This document shows, one piece after another, positions 57,422-64,000 of a DNA stretch of 64,000 nucleotides. This DNA is from JASLCR01 sp036405235 (GTDB lineage: Bacteria; Patescibacteriota; Saccharimonadia; Saccharimonadales; Saccharimonadaceae). The stretch spans positions 806,001-870,000 of the forward strand of contig DASWYA010000001.1 of the NCBI GenBank assembly GCA_036405235.1, read 5' to 3'. Position 1 is the first letter of the stretch. The number at the start of each line of letters is the position of its first letter. The position numbers were made by a program, and so were the translations under genes. A model generated the notes under the pieces. It had not been told where the DNA came from. It ran no database searches and was given only the letters and a program-made list of their open reading frames with translations.

Positions 57422-57904
57422 ATGAACGTACAGAGAAAAGAAAAAGGTTTTACCATCATCGAAGTTGTCTTGGTGCTCGCGATTGCAGCCCTTATCTTCT
57501 TGATGATCTTTATTGCGCTCCCGGCTCTCCAGAAGAGTCAGAGGGATACAGCCAGGAAGAATGATCTTAGTCGTTTTGCAACAGCTATAAATAACTATCA
57601 GTCCAACAACAAAGGTACAATTCCTGCTGCGACAGCTGCTGCCATAACTACAGCCAATACAGGATTTGTTGCCAGCTACCTTACTAAGGGTGGCGATCAG
57701 TTTGCAGATCCGCATACCGGTAACAACTACACGTATCAGTACGGTGTGGGTGCTGCGCCAACGACTGAAGGTCAGATACGATACGCAACTTCTGCTCAGT
57801 GTGGTACAAATGGTGCGATAACTTCAGTGACCCCTGCGTCACCGCGACGCTTCGCTGTGTCTGTGTTTATGGAAGGTGCCGCTGCCTTCTGTCAGCAAGG
57901 ATAG
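57422..57904 (+). CDS. pilA: Type IV pilin (major pilin candidate)
   Basis: 160 residues from ATG 57422, which has AGAAAGGTGG upstream; earlier in-frame ATG at 57359 is rejected. Prepilin peptide MNVQRKEKG is cut before FTIIEVVLVLAIAALIF; Glu at +5 is present. The globular domain has YQSNNKGTIPAA, a GNNYTYQYG strand and two cysteines (AQCGTNG, AFCQQG) near the end, forming the D-loop disulfide typical of type IVa pilins. Its own strong terminator and the position after the machinery genes suit the major pilin. Confidence 0.88.
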   Translation: MNVQRKEKGFTIIEVVLVLAIAALIFLMIFIALPALQKSQRDTARKNDLSRFATAINNYQSNNKGTIPAATAAAITTANTGFVASYLTKGGDQFADPHTGNNYTYQYGVGAAPTTEGQIRYATSAQCGTNGAITSVTPASPRRFAVSVFMEGAAAFCQQG

Positions 57905-57911
57905 TTAAAGC

Positions 57912-57953
57912 TACTATGAAAAGAGGCGGCACTGACCGCCTCTTTTCATAGTA
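57912..57953 (+). terminator. 18-bp perfect hairpin after the pilin gene
   Basis: TACTATGAAAAGAGGCGG (57912-57929), loop CACTGA, CCGCCTCTTTTCATAGTA (57936-57953). The pilD -10 box begins in the last two bases of the stem. The long stem may also protect the pilin mRNA. Confidence 0.9.
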
Positions 57954-57963
57954 AAATAGAGTA

Positions 57964-58863
57964 ATGGAAATCGCGGGGTATATAGTAAGTGGATTTTTTG
58001 GCCTAGTTATGGGGTCTTTCGCTGGTGCTTCGGTGTGGCGACTGAGAGCACGTCAGCTTTTGGAGGACAAGGCAGAAGGTGAGAGCTACGACAAAAAAGA
58101 GCTAAAACGTCTACAGCCGCTTACTGGGAAGTCATTTTCTAGCGACCGGTCTCAGTGTCTACATTGCCATCATGAGCTTGCGTGGTATGATCTTTTGCCA
58201 CTCGTGAGTTGGCTTAGTACTGGTGGTACATGTCGCTACTGTAAAAAGCCGATTGGTTGGTTTGAGCCGCTAATGGAGCTTTCTACAGCTGTTTTATTCA
58301 TCCTCTTTTATCATTTCTGGCTCACGACAATGGGACTGGATGACTGGTACGTCCTATTACTCTGGGTACCGGTACTTGTCATGATGATGATATTGCTGGC
58401 CTATGACTGGAAGTGGTTCCTGCTGCCCGACAAGGTAATGTTTCCACTTATTGCTGTTTCTGGTGTAATCGCCACGCTAGGCATCGCTAGCTCATCAGAT
58501 CTAGTAGGAGCCACAGTGTCAGCAATTGGTGCAGTTGGTATCTTGGGTGGTCTTTATCTGGTGCTTTGGCTACTGTCTCGTGGTACATGGGTTGGGTTTG
58601 GTGACGTAAAGCTTGGCTTAGCGCTTGGTTTGCTGCTTGGGGATTGGATGTTGGCGTTTCTAGCACTATTCCTCGCAAATTGTATTGGACTACTTGTAGC
58701 ACTTCCGGGCTTGCTTACTAAGAAAATGTCTCGAAAAACACATATCCCATTTGGACCTATGCTGATCGTTGGGTCTCTCATTGCCTTGCTCTATGGGTAT
58801 TCACTGATTCAGATATACTTCGACGTTTCGAATAGCTTCGTAAACTACACGCTTATGCTATAA
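57964..58863 (+). CDS. pilD: Prepilin peptidase PilD
   Basis: 299 residues, eight or so membrane segments. Cleaves prepilin leader peptides (and in many bacteria N-methylates Phe1). The zinc-binding loop is kept (CLHC and CRYC around residues 63-88), and the two catalytic aspartates are seen in LLAYDWKWFLLPD and GFGDVKLGLALG. The loop before the first CxxC is longer than usual. TAAAAT (57952-57957) ends 6 nt before the ATG: a leaderless start whose -10 overlaps the upstream terminator. Confidence 0.95.
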   Translation: MEIAGYIVSGFFGLVMGSFAGASVWRLRARQLLEDKAEGESYDKKELKRLQPLTGKSFSSDRSQCLHCHHELAWYDLLPLVSWLSTGGTCRYCKKPIGWFEPLMELSTAVLFILFYHFWLTTMGLDDWYVLLLWVPVLVMMMILLAYDWKWFLLPDKVMFPLIAVSGVIATLGIASSSDLVGATVSAIGAVGILGGLYLVLWLLSRGTWVGFGDVKLGLALGLLLGDWMLAFLALFLANCIGLLVALPGLLTKKMSRKTHIPFGPMLIVGSLIALLYGYSLIQIYFDVSNSFVNYTLML

Positions 58864-58873
58864 TTACCTCAAG

Positions 58874-59587
58874 ATGATTGATAAGAAGCAACGAGGGTTT
58901 ACTATCATTGAGGTAATGCTTTTTGTTGCTATTTCTGGACTGTTAGTCGTGCTCCTCTTGGCGGGCTGGACTACTAATCTTAATACTCAACGCTACAAAG
59001 ACAGCGTAAAGTCTTTACAGTCATTTATGCAGCAGCAATACAATCTCGTCTACAATGTAGAGAATACTAGAGGCAATGACCTAAAGTGTGATCCGAGTTC
59101 AGTGAGTGTCGATTCAGTGTCTCCGGGAGCGGGAGATTCAAGAGGTTCTACTAAGTGTGTATTGCTTGGTAGATATATTACGATCACGACGACAAGCGAC
59201 GGCTCCACAGCTAAGGTCTCGGCAATAATAGGTAAAGATACCCAGGTTGGAAGCACGGACGCTGAGGCGATACGTAACGCACAACCTGCTCGAGTGACCC
59301 AAGATATTGGTCTATCCGAAAGTGAGCTTGATGTGCCATGGAGTGCGACTGTCTCGGATGATCTCACGATTGCGATTATCCGCTCACCACTTACTGGTAC
59401 AGCACGTACGTATATAGCTTCAGGTTCGCCGTCGCTCACCTCAATGGTTGCTGGACCTACAGGAAATGACACAGATAGAAGACTATGTATTGATGCCGGA
59501 GCGCCTTTTTCTGGCGAGGCTATGTCTGTTGTACTAAAAGCAAATGCATCTTCCCAGAGTTCTGTGGAAACGGCGGTAGGGTGTTAG
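58874..59587 (+). CDS. Prepilin-like minor pilin 1
   Basis: 237 residues. Class III signal QRG before FTIIEVMLFVAISGLLVVLL with Glu at +5. The outer domain has four cysteines and a long Ser/Gly-rich part. TGC-TATAAT (58859-58864), whose last bases are the pilD stop, ends 9 nt before the ATG. First of four minor-pilin genes, joined by short overlaps; such sets prime pilus assembly and form the tip. Confidence 0.82.
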   Translation: MIDKKQRGFTIIEVMLFVAISGLLVVLLLAGWTTNLNTQRYKDSVKSLQSFMQQQYNLVYNVENTRGNDLKCDPSSVSVDSVSPGAGDSRGSTKCVLLGRYITITTTSDGSTAKVSAIIGKDTQVGSTDAEAIRNAQPARVTQDIGLSESELDVPWSATVSDDLTIAIIRSPLTGTARTYIASGSPSLTSMVAGPTGNDTDRRLCIDAGAPFSGEAMSVVLKANASSQSSVETAVGC

Positions 59588-60165
59588 GGCGGTTCTCTCA
59601 GCGCGGCGATACAATTATCGAGGTGTTGCTTGCCGTTGGAATCTTTAGTCTCGTGGCGATTGGCGGCATGGCTATCATGAATCAAGGCACTAATACCGCT
59701 CAGCGAGCCGTAGAGATCACTCTTGTGCGTCAGCAGATTGATGCTCAGGCTGAAGCCTTGCGGGCAATTCATCAGGCGGCATCAAGGGGTAAAGCCACTC
59801 AGTGGGATGCTATTACGGCCAACTCTACAAACCTATATGCGAGTCAAGAGTGTCCAGACAGTCCACCGCTAAACACCTTTGCGCTTGACCCATATACAGC
59901 GACGAAACTCAGTAACTCATCGTGGTATACGAGTTCTGCGCCTGTTTCTGCGCCTCCGTATGCGCAATTTATAGAAGATGAAACTGATCCGACTAAGTCT
60001 CAAGCTGCTGGTATTTGGATAGAAATGACAAAAAAAGATGGTAGCCCTACGACACCAGCTCTCTATTCGTTTAAAATAAATGCCTGTTGGCCTGGCGCAG
60101 GTACAAATGCGCCGATGAGATTAAGTACCATAGTGAACTTATATGACATAGGGTTTGAAGGATGA
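59581..60165 (+). CDS. Prepilin-like minor pilin 2 (PilV/PilI-like)
   Basis: 194 residues, GTG start overlapping the previous gene by 7 nt. Class III signal with QRG then DTIIEVLLAVGIFSLVAIGG: the +1 residue after the cleavage Gly is Asp rather than Phe, Glu is at +5. This GD-TIIE form is also seen in Gram-positive minor pilins. Outer domain with two cysteines (QECPDSP, NACWPG). Confidence 0.8.
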   Translation: MLGRFSQRGDTIIEVLLAVGIFSLVAIGGMAIMNQGTNTAQRAVEITLVRQQIDAQAEALRAIHQAASRGKATQWDAITANSTNLYASQECPDSPPLNTFALDPYTATKLSNSSWYTSSAPVSAPPYAQFIEDETDPTKSQAAGIWIEMTKKDGSPTTPALYSFKINACWPGAGTNAPMRLSTIVNLYDIGFEG

Positions 60166-60881
60166 AAATCGCGATGAAACGAAATGCGTCTAAAAAAGGT
60201 TTTACACTGATTGAGCTGTTGCTCGCGATGACGTTTATATCAATCTTACTAGTCATGATTGCTACGCTTACTCTACAAGTGAGCAAGATCTATAACAAAG
60301 GCTTGACGCTTCGTGCAGTCGACCAAGCTGGCCAGCTTATTTCAAGTGAGATTCAGCGCAAGCTCAACCAAGCCGATCCTACAACTGTGCATTTCATTAA
60401 GATCCAAGATGGAGGGAAGCCAAGCGGAGGCAGGCTTTGTATAGGTAGAGATGTGTATGCTTGGAATTTTACCGATTACATCGAGGGTGTTGGAGCAACG
60501 GCGCAAGTTAATAGATACCAGGATTCATCAACGAACGTTAGATTCGTAAAGGTTAATGGTGACGAAAAGTATTGCGTAGATCAAGATCCAAGCACTCCTG
60601 ACATAGCCAATGTCACAGGGCTTCCTTATGCGTCTCAAGCAAGAGACTTACTAGCGGGAGGGGATGCTGATTTGGTGCTGAGGTCATTTAAGATAGAACC
60701 AGCTGATGTTCTCGGGGATGGTTCTCAGAAGATCTATCATGTTACGTTCATCATTGGTACAAGAACAGCAGATCTCATAGATTCAAATGACACGTGTGTT
60801 CCTCCAGCTGGTGGCGGAGATGAATATTGTGCAGTGAACAAATTCGATTTTACGGCGAGAGCAGGAGGAAATGATGATTAA
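60162..60881 (+). CDS. Prepilin-like minor pilin 3 (PilW-like)
   Basis: 239 residues, ATGA overlap with the previous gene. Class III signal SKKG before FTLIELLLAMTFISILLVMI with Glu +5. The outer domain has a helix with GQLISSEIQRKLNQ, typical of PilW/GspJ-like proteins, and four or five cysteines. Ends within the start region of the following gene. Confidence 0.82.
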   Translation: MKIAMKRNASKKGFTLIELLLAMTFISILLVMIATLTLQVSKIYNKGLTLRAVDQAGQLISSEIQRKLNQADPTTVHFIKIQDGGKPSGGRLCIGRDVYAWNFTDYIEGVGATAQVNRYQDSSTNVRFVKVNGDEKYCVDQDPSTPDIANVTGLPYASQARDLLAGGDADLVLRSFKIEPADVLGDGSQKIYHVTFIIGTRTADLIDSNDTCVPPAGGGDEYCAVNKFDFTARAGGNDD

Positions 60882-62076
60882 ACACCGATTTTCAACAAAA
60901 AGTGAGACGGGTGGTGTGTCGATCTTTATAGTTATATTTACAGCTCTGCTGATGACGATTGTGACGACAAGTTTTATACAGATCATGGTGCGCAACCAAC
61001 AGCAGGCGACCAACAGTGATCTGTCGCAGAGTGCCTACGATGCGGCGCTGGCGGGTGTGGAAGATGCTAAGCGGCTTCTACTACATCTCGATGCATGCAG
61101 TCGCTCAGGGGCGAGCTGCAACCCTAATGTTGCAGCTATAAAGACCGCGCTAAGTAGTGATGATTGCGATACCCTAGAGAAGGGCGGCCTTGATGTAAGT
61201 TTTAGTACCAACAACGGAGAAGTTCCGGTAGGAGGTCCAGATGACAATCAGGCCTATACCTGTGTGACAATTAAGACTAACACGCCATCTGTGGATGATA
61301 AGTTGACACCAAGAGACAATTCTAAGACGATACCTCTGAGAGGTGTTACGCCGTTTGATAGTATTCAACTATCTTGGTATACGGGTAAAGATGTCAAAGA
61401 CGGCAACAATAGCACTGATGGTACGGCGACTGATCCTACTGTGTCATGGCCTTCGCTTCCGGCAGATCCCGCATGGGAGTCTAATGACGGGAAGAACAAC
61501 ACTCCGCCTATAATGCGAGCTCAACTTATTCAGTATAAGAAGGGCGAGAACATTGATTTAGGTACGTTTAGTAGCAAAGGTACGACTAATGCACGAACGG
61601 CATTTTTATACCCTTCATTTTTAGCGGGTGATAGTACGACTGTTCAGCCATACTTTAATCAAGACTCGCGTCTCAACGTCAACGGTGCTGGTAACGTGCC
61701 AAGAACTGCTCATTGTGACAACGGTATGGGCGATACTTATAAGTGTTCCGTGATTCTCGCGCTTCCAGATCCTGTAGGTGGCGACGAAGACAGCCGTACA
61801 GCTTACCTCCAGCTTGGGGCGCTCTATCTCAATATTCCAACTTCATTTGAAGTGAAGCTATTTAATGGATCTACTCCTGTTGATTTCGATAACGTTCAAC
61901 CAATCGTGGACTCGACTGGTCGCGCATCTGATCTCTTCCGTCGGGTAAGGGCAAACGTTTCAATTAATAGTGTACCTCTTCCAGTTCCTGATGCAGCGTT
62001 GAACGTAAATGGTGATCTTTGTAAAAACTTTGTAGTCACAAACAAACCGGAAGATTACGTTCCTGGCTGTACTTGA
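60871..62076 (+). CDS. PilX-like minor pilin / pilus assembly protein
   Basis: 401 residues, overlapping the previous gene by 11 nt with GGAGGA before the ATG pair. N-terminal GGVSIFIVIFTALLMTIVTT hydrophobic helix without a +5 Glu, then a long amphipathic helix with SAYDAALAGVEDAKRLL, the PilX/GspK-like arrangement. The outer part is large, with eight cysteines. PilX and GspK cap the initiating pilin complex and lack Glu +5, which fits. The last gene of the pilus operon. Confidence 0.75.
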   Translation: MMIKHRFSTKSETGGVSIFIVIFTALLMTIVTTSFIQIMVRNQQQATNSDLSQSAYDAALAGVEDAKRLLLHLDACSRSGASCNPNVAAIKTALSSDDCDTLEKGGLDVSFSTNNGEVPVGGPDDNQAYTCVTIKTNTPSVDDKLTPRDNSKTIPLRGVTPFDSIQLSWYTGKDVKDGNNSTDGTATDPTVSWPSLPADPAWESNDGKNNTPPIMRAQLIQYKKGENIDLGTFSSKGTTNARTAFLYPSFLAGDSTTVQPYFNQDSRLNVNGAGNVPRTAHCDNGMGDTYKCSVILALPDPVGGDEDSRTAYLQLGALYLNIPTSFEVKLFNGSTPVDFDNVQPIVDSTGRASDLFRRVRANVSINSVPLPVPDAALNVNGDLCKNFVVTNKPEDYVPGCT

Positions 62077-62078
62077 TC

Positions 62079-62996
62079 CTAAGTATTGCTGTGATACTTC
62101 TCGTGAATTTCTCGTAAGTGCTCGTCGGTGACGTGTGTATAGACTTGAGTAGTGGAGATATTGCTATGACCGAGCATACTCTGCACGCTCCTCAGGTCGG
62201 CGCCATTCATCAGCAAGTCTGTCGCAAATGAATGGCGCATTGTGTGTGGCGAAACATGCTTGGTGATACCGGCAAGCCGAGCGTACTTGCTGATCATGCG
62301 CTGGATGCTGCGTGCACCGAGTCGACGATAGTCACCGGTCTGACTTGAGATGTTGTTGCGGCTGTAGCTCAGAAAAAGTGGCGGTAGATTATCCATGCGC
62401 TTAGCTAGATATTCTTCGACCCATTTTGCGGCAGAGTCGCTTACGAAGACAGGGCGATCTTTCTGGCCTTTTCCTCGTACCATAAATTCTCTTCGCTTCG
62501 TGTTCACGTGGTCACGATTGAGAGCGACTAGTTCAGATACACGCAGGCCACTACTAAAAAGTAGTTCAATGATTGCACGATCGCGCAGACCTTCCTCGAG
62601 AGTTTCATCAATTTGTTCAACAAGTCGTACTACCTCATCAAAATGCAGGAAGGTAACTTGTTTGCGCACGGTTTTTGGAAGCTTAATTTTATCTGCTGGT
62701 AGTGACGGAATATTACGCTCAGAAAGGTATTTTAGAAAGCCACGTAGAGCGATCAGGTGATAACTCTGAGTGATAAGTGACAATTCTTCACCGTTGTCAT
62801 TTTTATGGCGGTTAAGCCAGAGGCGATATTTACGGATAACTTCTGTAGATATTTTAGCAACATCTATATCTTCACTGAATTCGACGAATCGCTCAAGATA
62901 CAGGCGATAGTTTTCCGCTGTACGAGCCGAGCGGCCACCTTCAACCTCAAGTGATTCAATGTAATCCATTAGCAGCTCAGAAGTAAAGTAAGCCAT
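62079..62996 (-). CDS. xerD: Tyrosine recombinase XerC/XerD-like
   Basis: 305 residues. SAM-like N-terminal domain (residues ~5-95) then the catalytic domain with Arg152 (GLRVSELV), Lys176 (RGKGQKD), His251xxArg254 (SPHTMRHSFATD), His277 (LGHSNI) and nucleophile Tyr286 (TQVYTHV). The complete catalytic set means an active enzyme, likely the single Xer resolving chromosome dimers at dif with FtsK. TATGCT on its strand ends 6 nt before the ATG. No att sites or other phage genes nearby. XerC versus XerD cannot be told apart here. Confidence 0.92.
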   Translation of the reverse strand: MAYFTSELLMDYIESLEVEGGRSARTAENYRLYLERFVEFSEDIDVAKISTEVIRKYRLWLNRHKNDNGEELSLITQSYHLIALRGFLKYLSERNIPSLPADKIKLPKTVRKQVTFLHFDEVVRLVEQIDETLEEGLRDRAIIELLFSSGLRVSELVALNRDHVNTKRREFMVRGKGQKDRPVFVSDSAAKWVEEYLAKRMDNLPPLFLSYSRNNISSQTGDYRRLGARSIQRMISKYARLAGITKHVSPHTMRHSFATDLLMNGADLRSVQSMLGHSNISTTQVYTHVTDEHLREIHEKYHSNT

Positions 62997-63041
62997 ACTT
63001 CAAGCATAACCTAAAATGGACATATGAGGTACAATTGAGAG

Positions 63042-63833
63042 ATGAATATACTAGAGGCAATTGTACTTGGCCTTCTGCAAGGTCTGACGGAGTTTATACC
63101 AGTAAGTAGCTCGGGCCATTTGGTGATAGGGCAGCATTTATTTGGCCTAGGCAGCGACCATACATTTCTAGAATGGATCAATCTCGGAACGTTCTTAGCA
63201 CTTTTGGTTTATTTTCGCGCACGTATCATCGATATTTTACGGCAGATTTTTGTCGAGCGTAAGTTTCGACTTGCACGCAATATTTTGCTAACTTCTATTC
63301 CTGCGGGTGTTGTAGGCTATCTCCTAGCGAGCTGGATTGATGAATCGCCATTTTTCGGTAGCCTCGTAGTGGTAATGGTGACACTCGCGGTCGTAGGTGG
63401 TCTAATGATTATCCTCGAAAGGCTTCCGAAGCTGTCGAAGACAAAAGACGGTGAACACCTTACTATGGGGCGTGCCCTGACCATTGGTATTGCGCAGATG
63501 GCTGCCTTGATCCCTGGGGTATCACGCTCTGGCTCAACTATTATTACTGGTCGTCTCATGGGGCTGAATCCTGCTACGGCGGCAGAATACAGCTTTCTGG
63601 CGAGTTTGCCAATTATGGCAGGAGTGACGCTCAAGGTGTTTATAAAGGATTTTGCTTATCTTGAGCAAAATATGGCGATGCTTTTGGTTGCTAATTTTGT
63701 GGCATTTGTCTCAGGTCTGATCGCGGTTGGATTTTTGATGCGGTTTTTAGCAAAACATAGCCTAGTGGTGTTTGGCTGGTATAGAATAGCTCTTGCCGCT
63801 GTCATCGGTATCGTACTTTTGATACAATTATAG
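63042..63833 (+). CDS. uppP: Undecaprenyl-diphosphatase UppP (BacA)
   Basis: 263 residues, about eight membrane segments. Recycles undecaprenyl pyrophosphate for peptidoglycan and other wall polymers. Signatures GLTEFIPVSSSGHLVIGQHLF (Glu17 and the SSSGH motif, His26) and PGVSRSGST near the middle are both complete. TACAAT (63030-63035) ends 6 nt before the ATG, so a leaderless mRNA is likely. Divergent from the Xer gene across 45 nt. Confidence 0.96.
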   Translation: MNILEAIVLGLLQGLTEFIPVSSSGHLVIGQHLFGLGSDHTFLEWINLGTFLALLVYFRARIIDILRQIFVERKFRLARNILLTSIPAGVVGYLLASWIDESPFFGSLVVVMVTLAVVGGLMIILERLPKLSKTKDGEHLTMGRALTIGIAQMAALIPGVSRSGSTIITGRLMGLNPATAAEYSFLASLPIMAGVTLKVFIKDFAYLEQNMAMLLVANFVAFVSGLIAVGFLMRFLAKHSLVVFGWYRIALAAVIGIVLLIQL

Positions 63834-63851
63834 AAAGAATTAAGGAGAAAT

Positions 63852-64000
63852 ATGAGTAAGCAAACGCTAGAGCAAACTTTAATATTGTTTAAACCAGATG
63901 CGCTGCAGCGCGGTCTTGTCGGTGAAATTCTGACGCGCTTTGAGCGAGTAGGCCTCCGGATAGTAGGTACAAAGATGCTTGCACCTGAACGTGGTCACTA
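63852..64000 (+). CDS. ndk: Nucleoside diphosphate kinase, 3' end cut by window
   Basis: First 49 residues only: EQTLILFKPDALQRGLVGEILTRFE is the Ndk N-terminus with the KPD motif, followed by LRIVGTKM. Ndk balances NTP pools. TGA-TACAAT (63821-63829) and AAGGAG close to the ATG give a short SD-led leader; transcription may also run in from uppP. Confidence 0.92.
   Translation, partial: MSKQTLEQTLILFKPDALQRGLVGEILTRFERVGLRIVGTKMLAPERGH

Noticed and set aside
62079..62996. Integrase of a mobile element
   Set aside because: It has XerC/D length and full motifs, stands alone between pilus and uppP genes, and no att repeats, tRNA or phage genes are nearby.
1..64000. Recoded UGA (glycine) as in some CPR lineages
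   Set aside because: TGA ends pilM, the NUDIX gene and others at proper family lengths with start codons overlapping, and no conserved protein has internal TGA.

Overview
The window looks like a piece of a Candidatus Saccharibacteria (TM7, Candidate Phyla Radiation) chromosome. This rests on the overall style of the proteins and gene order: compact single-copy housekeeping genes, a monoderm-type type IV pilus locus without a secretin, a Lys/Ala-tailed S20, a surface protein with a sortase-type C-terminus, and several universally conserved proteins that have lost metal-binding cysteines. TGA is used as a stop (for example pilM), so the code is standard and not the UGA=Gly code of Gracilibacteria/Absconditabacteria. 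No CRISPR array, rRNA, tRNA, insertion sequence or prophage was recognised. The taxonomic call is inference; no 16S gene is present.

Layout. 1-5.6 kb: end of an oligoribonuclease gene, a CapA-like phosphatase, a MmcQ-like protein, a membrane protein, then dnaG-rpoD. 5.6-8.2 kb: a P-loop kinase and two unknown proteins. 8.2-16.3 kb: DNA replication and repair (polA, mutM, holA) mixed with a methyltransferase, a NUDIX hydrolase, a flavin-barrel protein, a candidate PD-(D/E)XK nuclease and a HAD hydrolase, closing with rpsT. 16.4-20.7 kb: a Cys-pair repeat membrane protein, a degenerate DHH-fold protein with a proline-rich tail, a PIG-L deacetylase and a small protein. 20.7-27.3 kb: truB, rpsO, an ABC transporter pair, an FBP-domain protein, a phosphoribosyltransferase, a coiled-coil protein and a Fic protein. 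27.3-33.3 kb: RNA decay (pnp, rnj, both with structured leaders) and a family-4-like uracil-DNA glycosylase. 33.3-40.9 kb: a BspA-like repeat adhesin, ftsK, rpsF-ssb-rpsR, efp, tlyA. 41.0-47.6 kb: two strikingly GC-rich secreted-protein modules (one with a sortase gene) on either side of ychF and two small genes. 47.7-62.1 kb: a 906-residue secreted protein and a full type IV pilus operon (pilM, N, O, a small membrane gene, B, T, C, pilin, pilD, four minor pilin-like genes). 62.1-64 kb: a Xer recombinase, uppP and the start of ndk.

Two expression styles can be read directly. About twenty genes have a TANNNT -10 box, often TGN-extended, whose last base is only 6-9 nt from the start codon, which predicts leaderless mRNAs. 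A second set has a full TTGACA-like -35, a 16-18 nt spacer and an extended -10, followed by a 25-50 nt leader. RNA-processing and ribosomal-protein genes have longer, hairpin-containing leaders.

The most unusual material is (1) the systematic leaderless promoter layout, (2) loss of zinc or Fe-S ligands in DnaG, PilB and the uracil-DNA glycosylase, (3) the GC-rich surface-protein/sortase modules with AT-rich native-looking promoters and perfect GC hairpin terminators, and (4) several lineage-specific envelope proteins (Cys-pair repeats, Trp-rich sortase partner, the large protein upstream of pilM).
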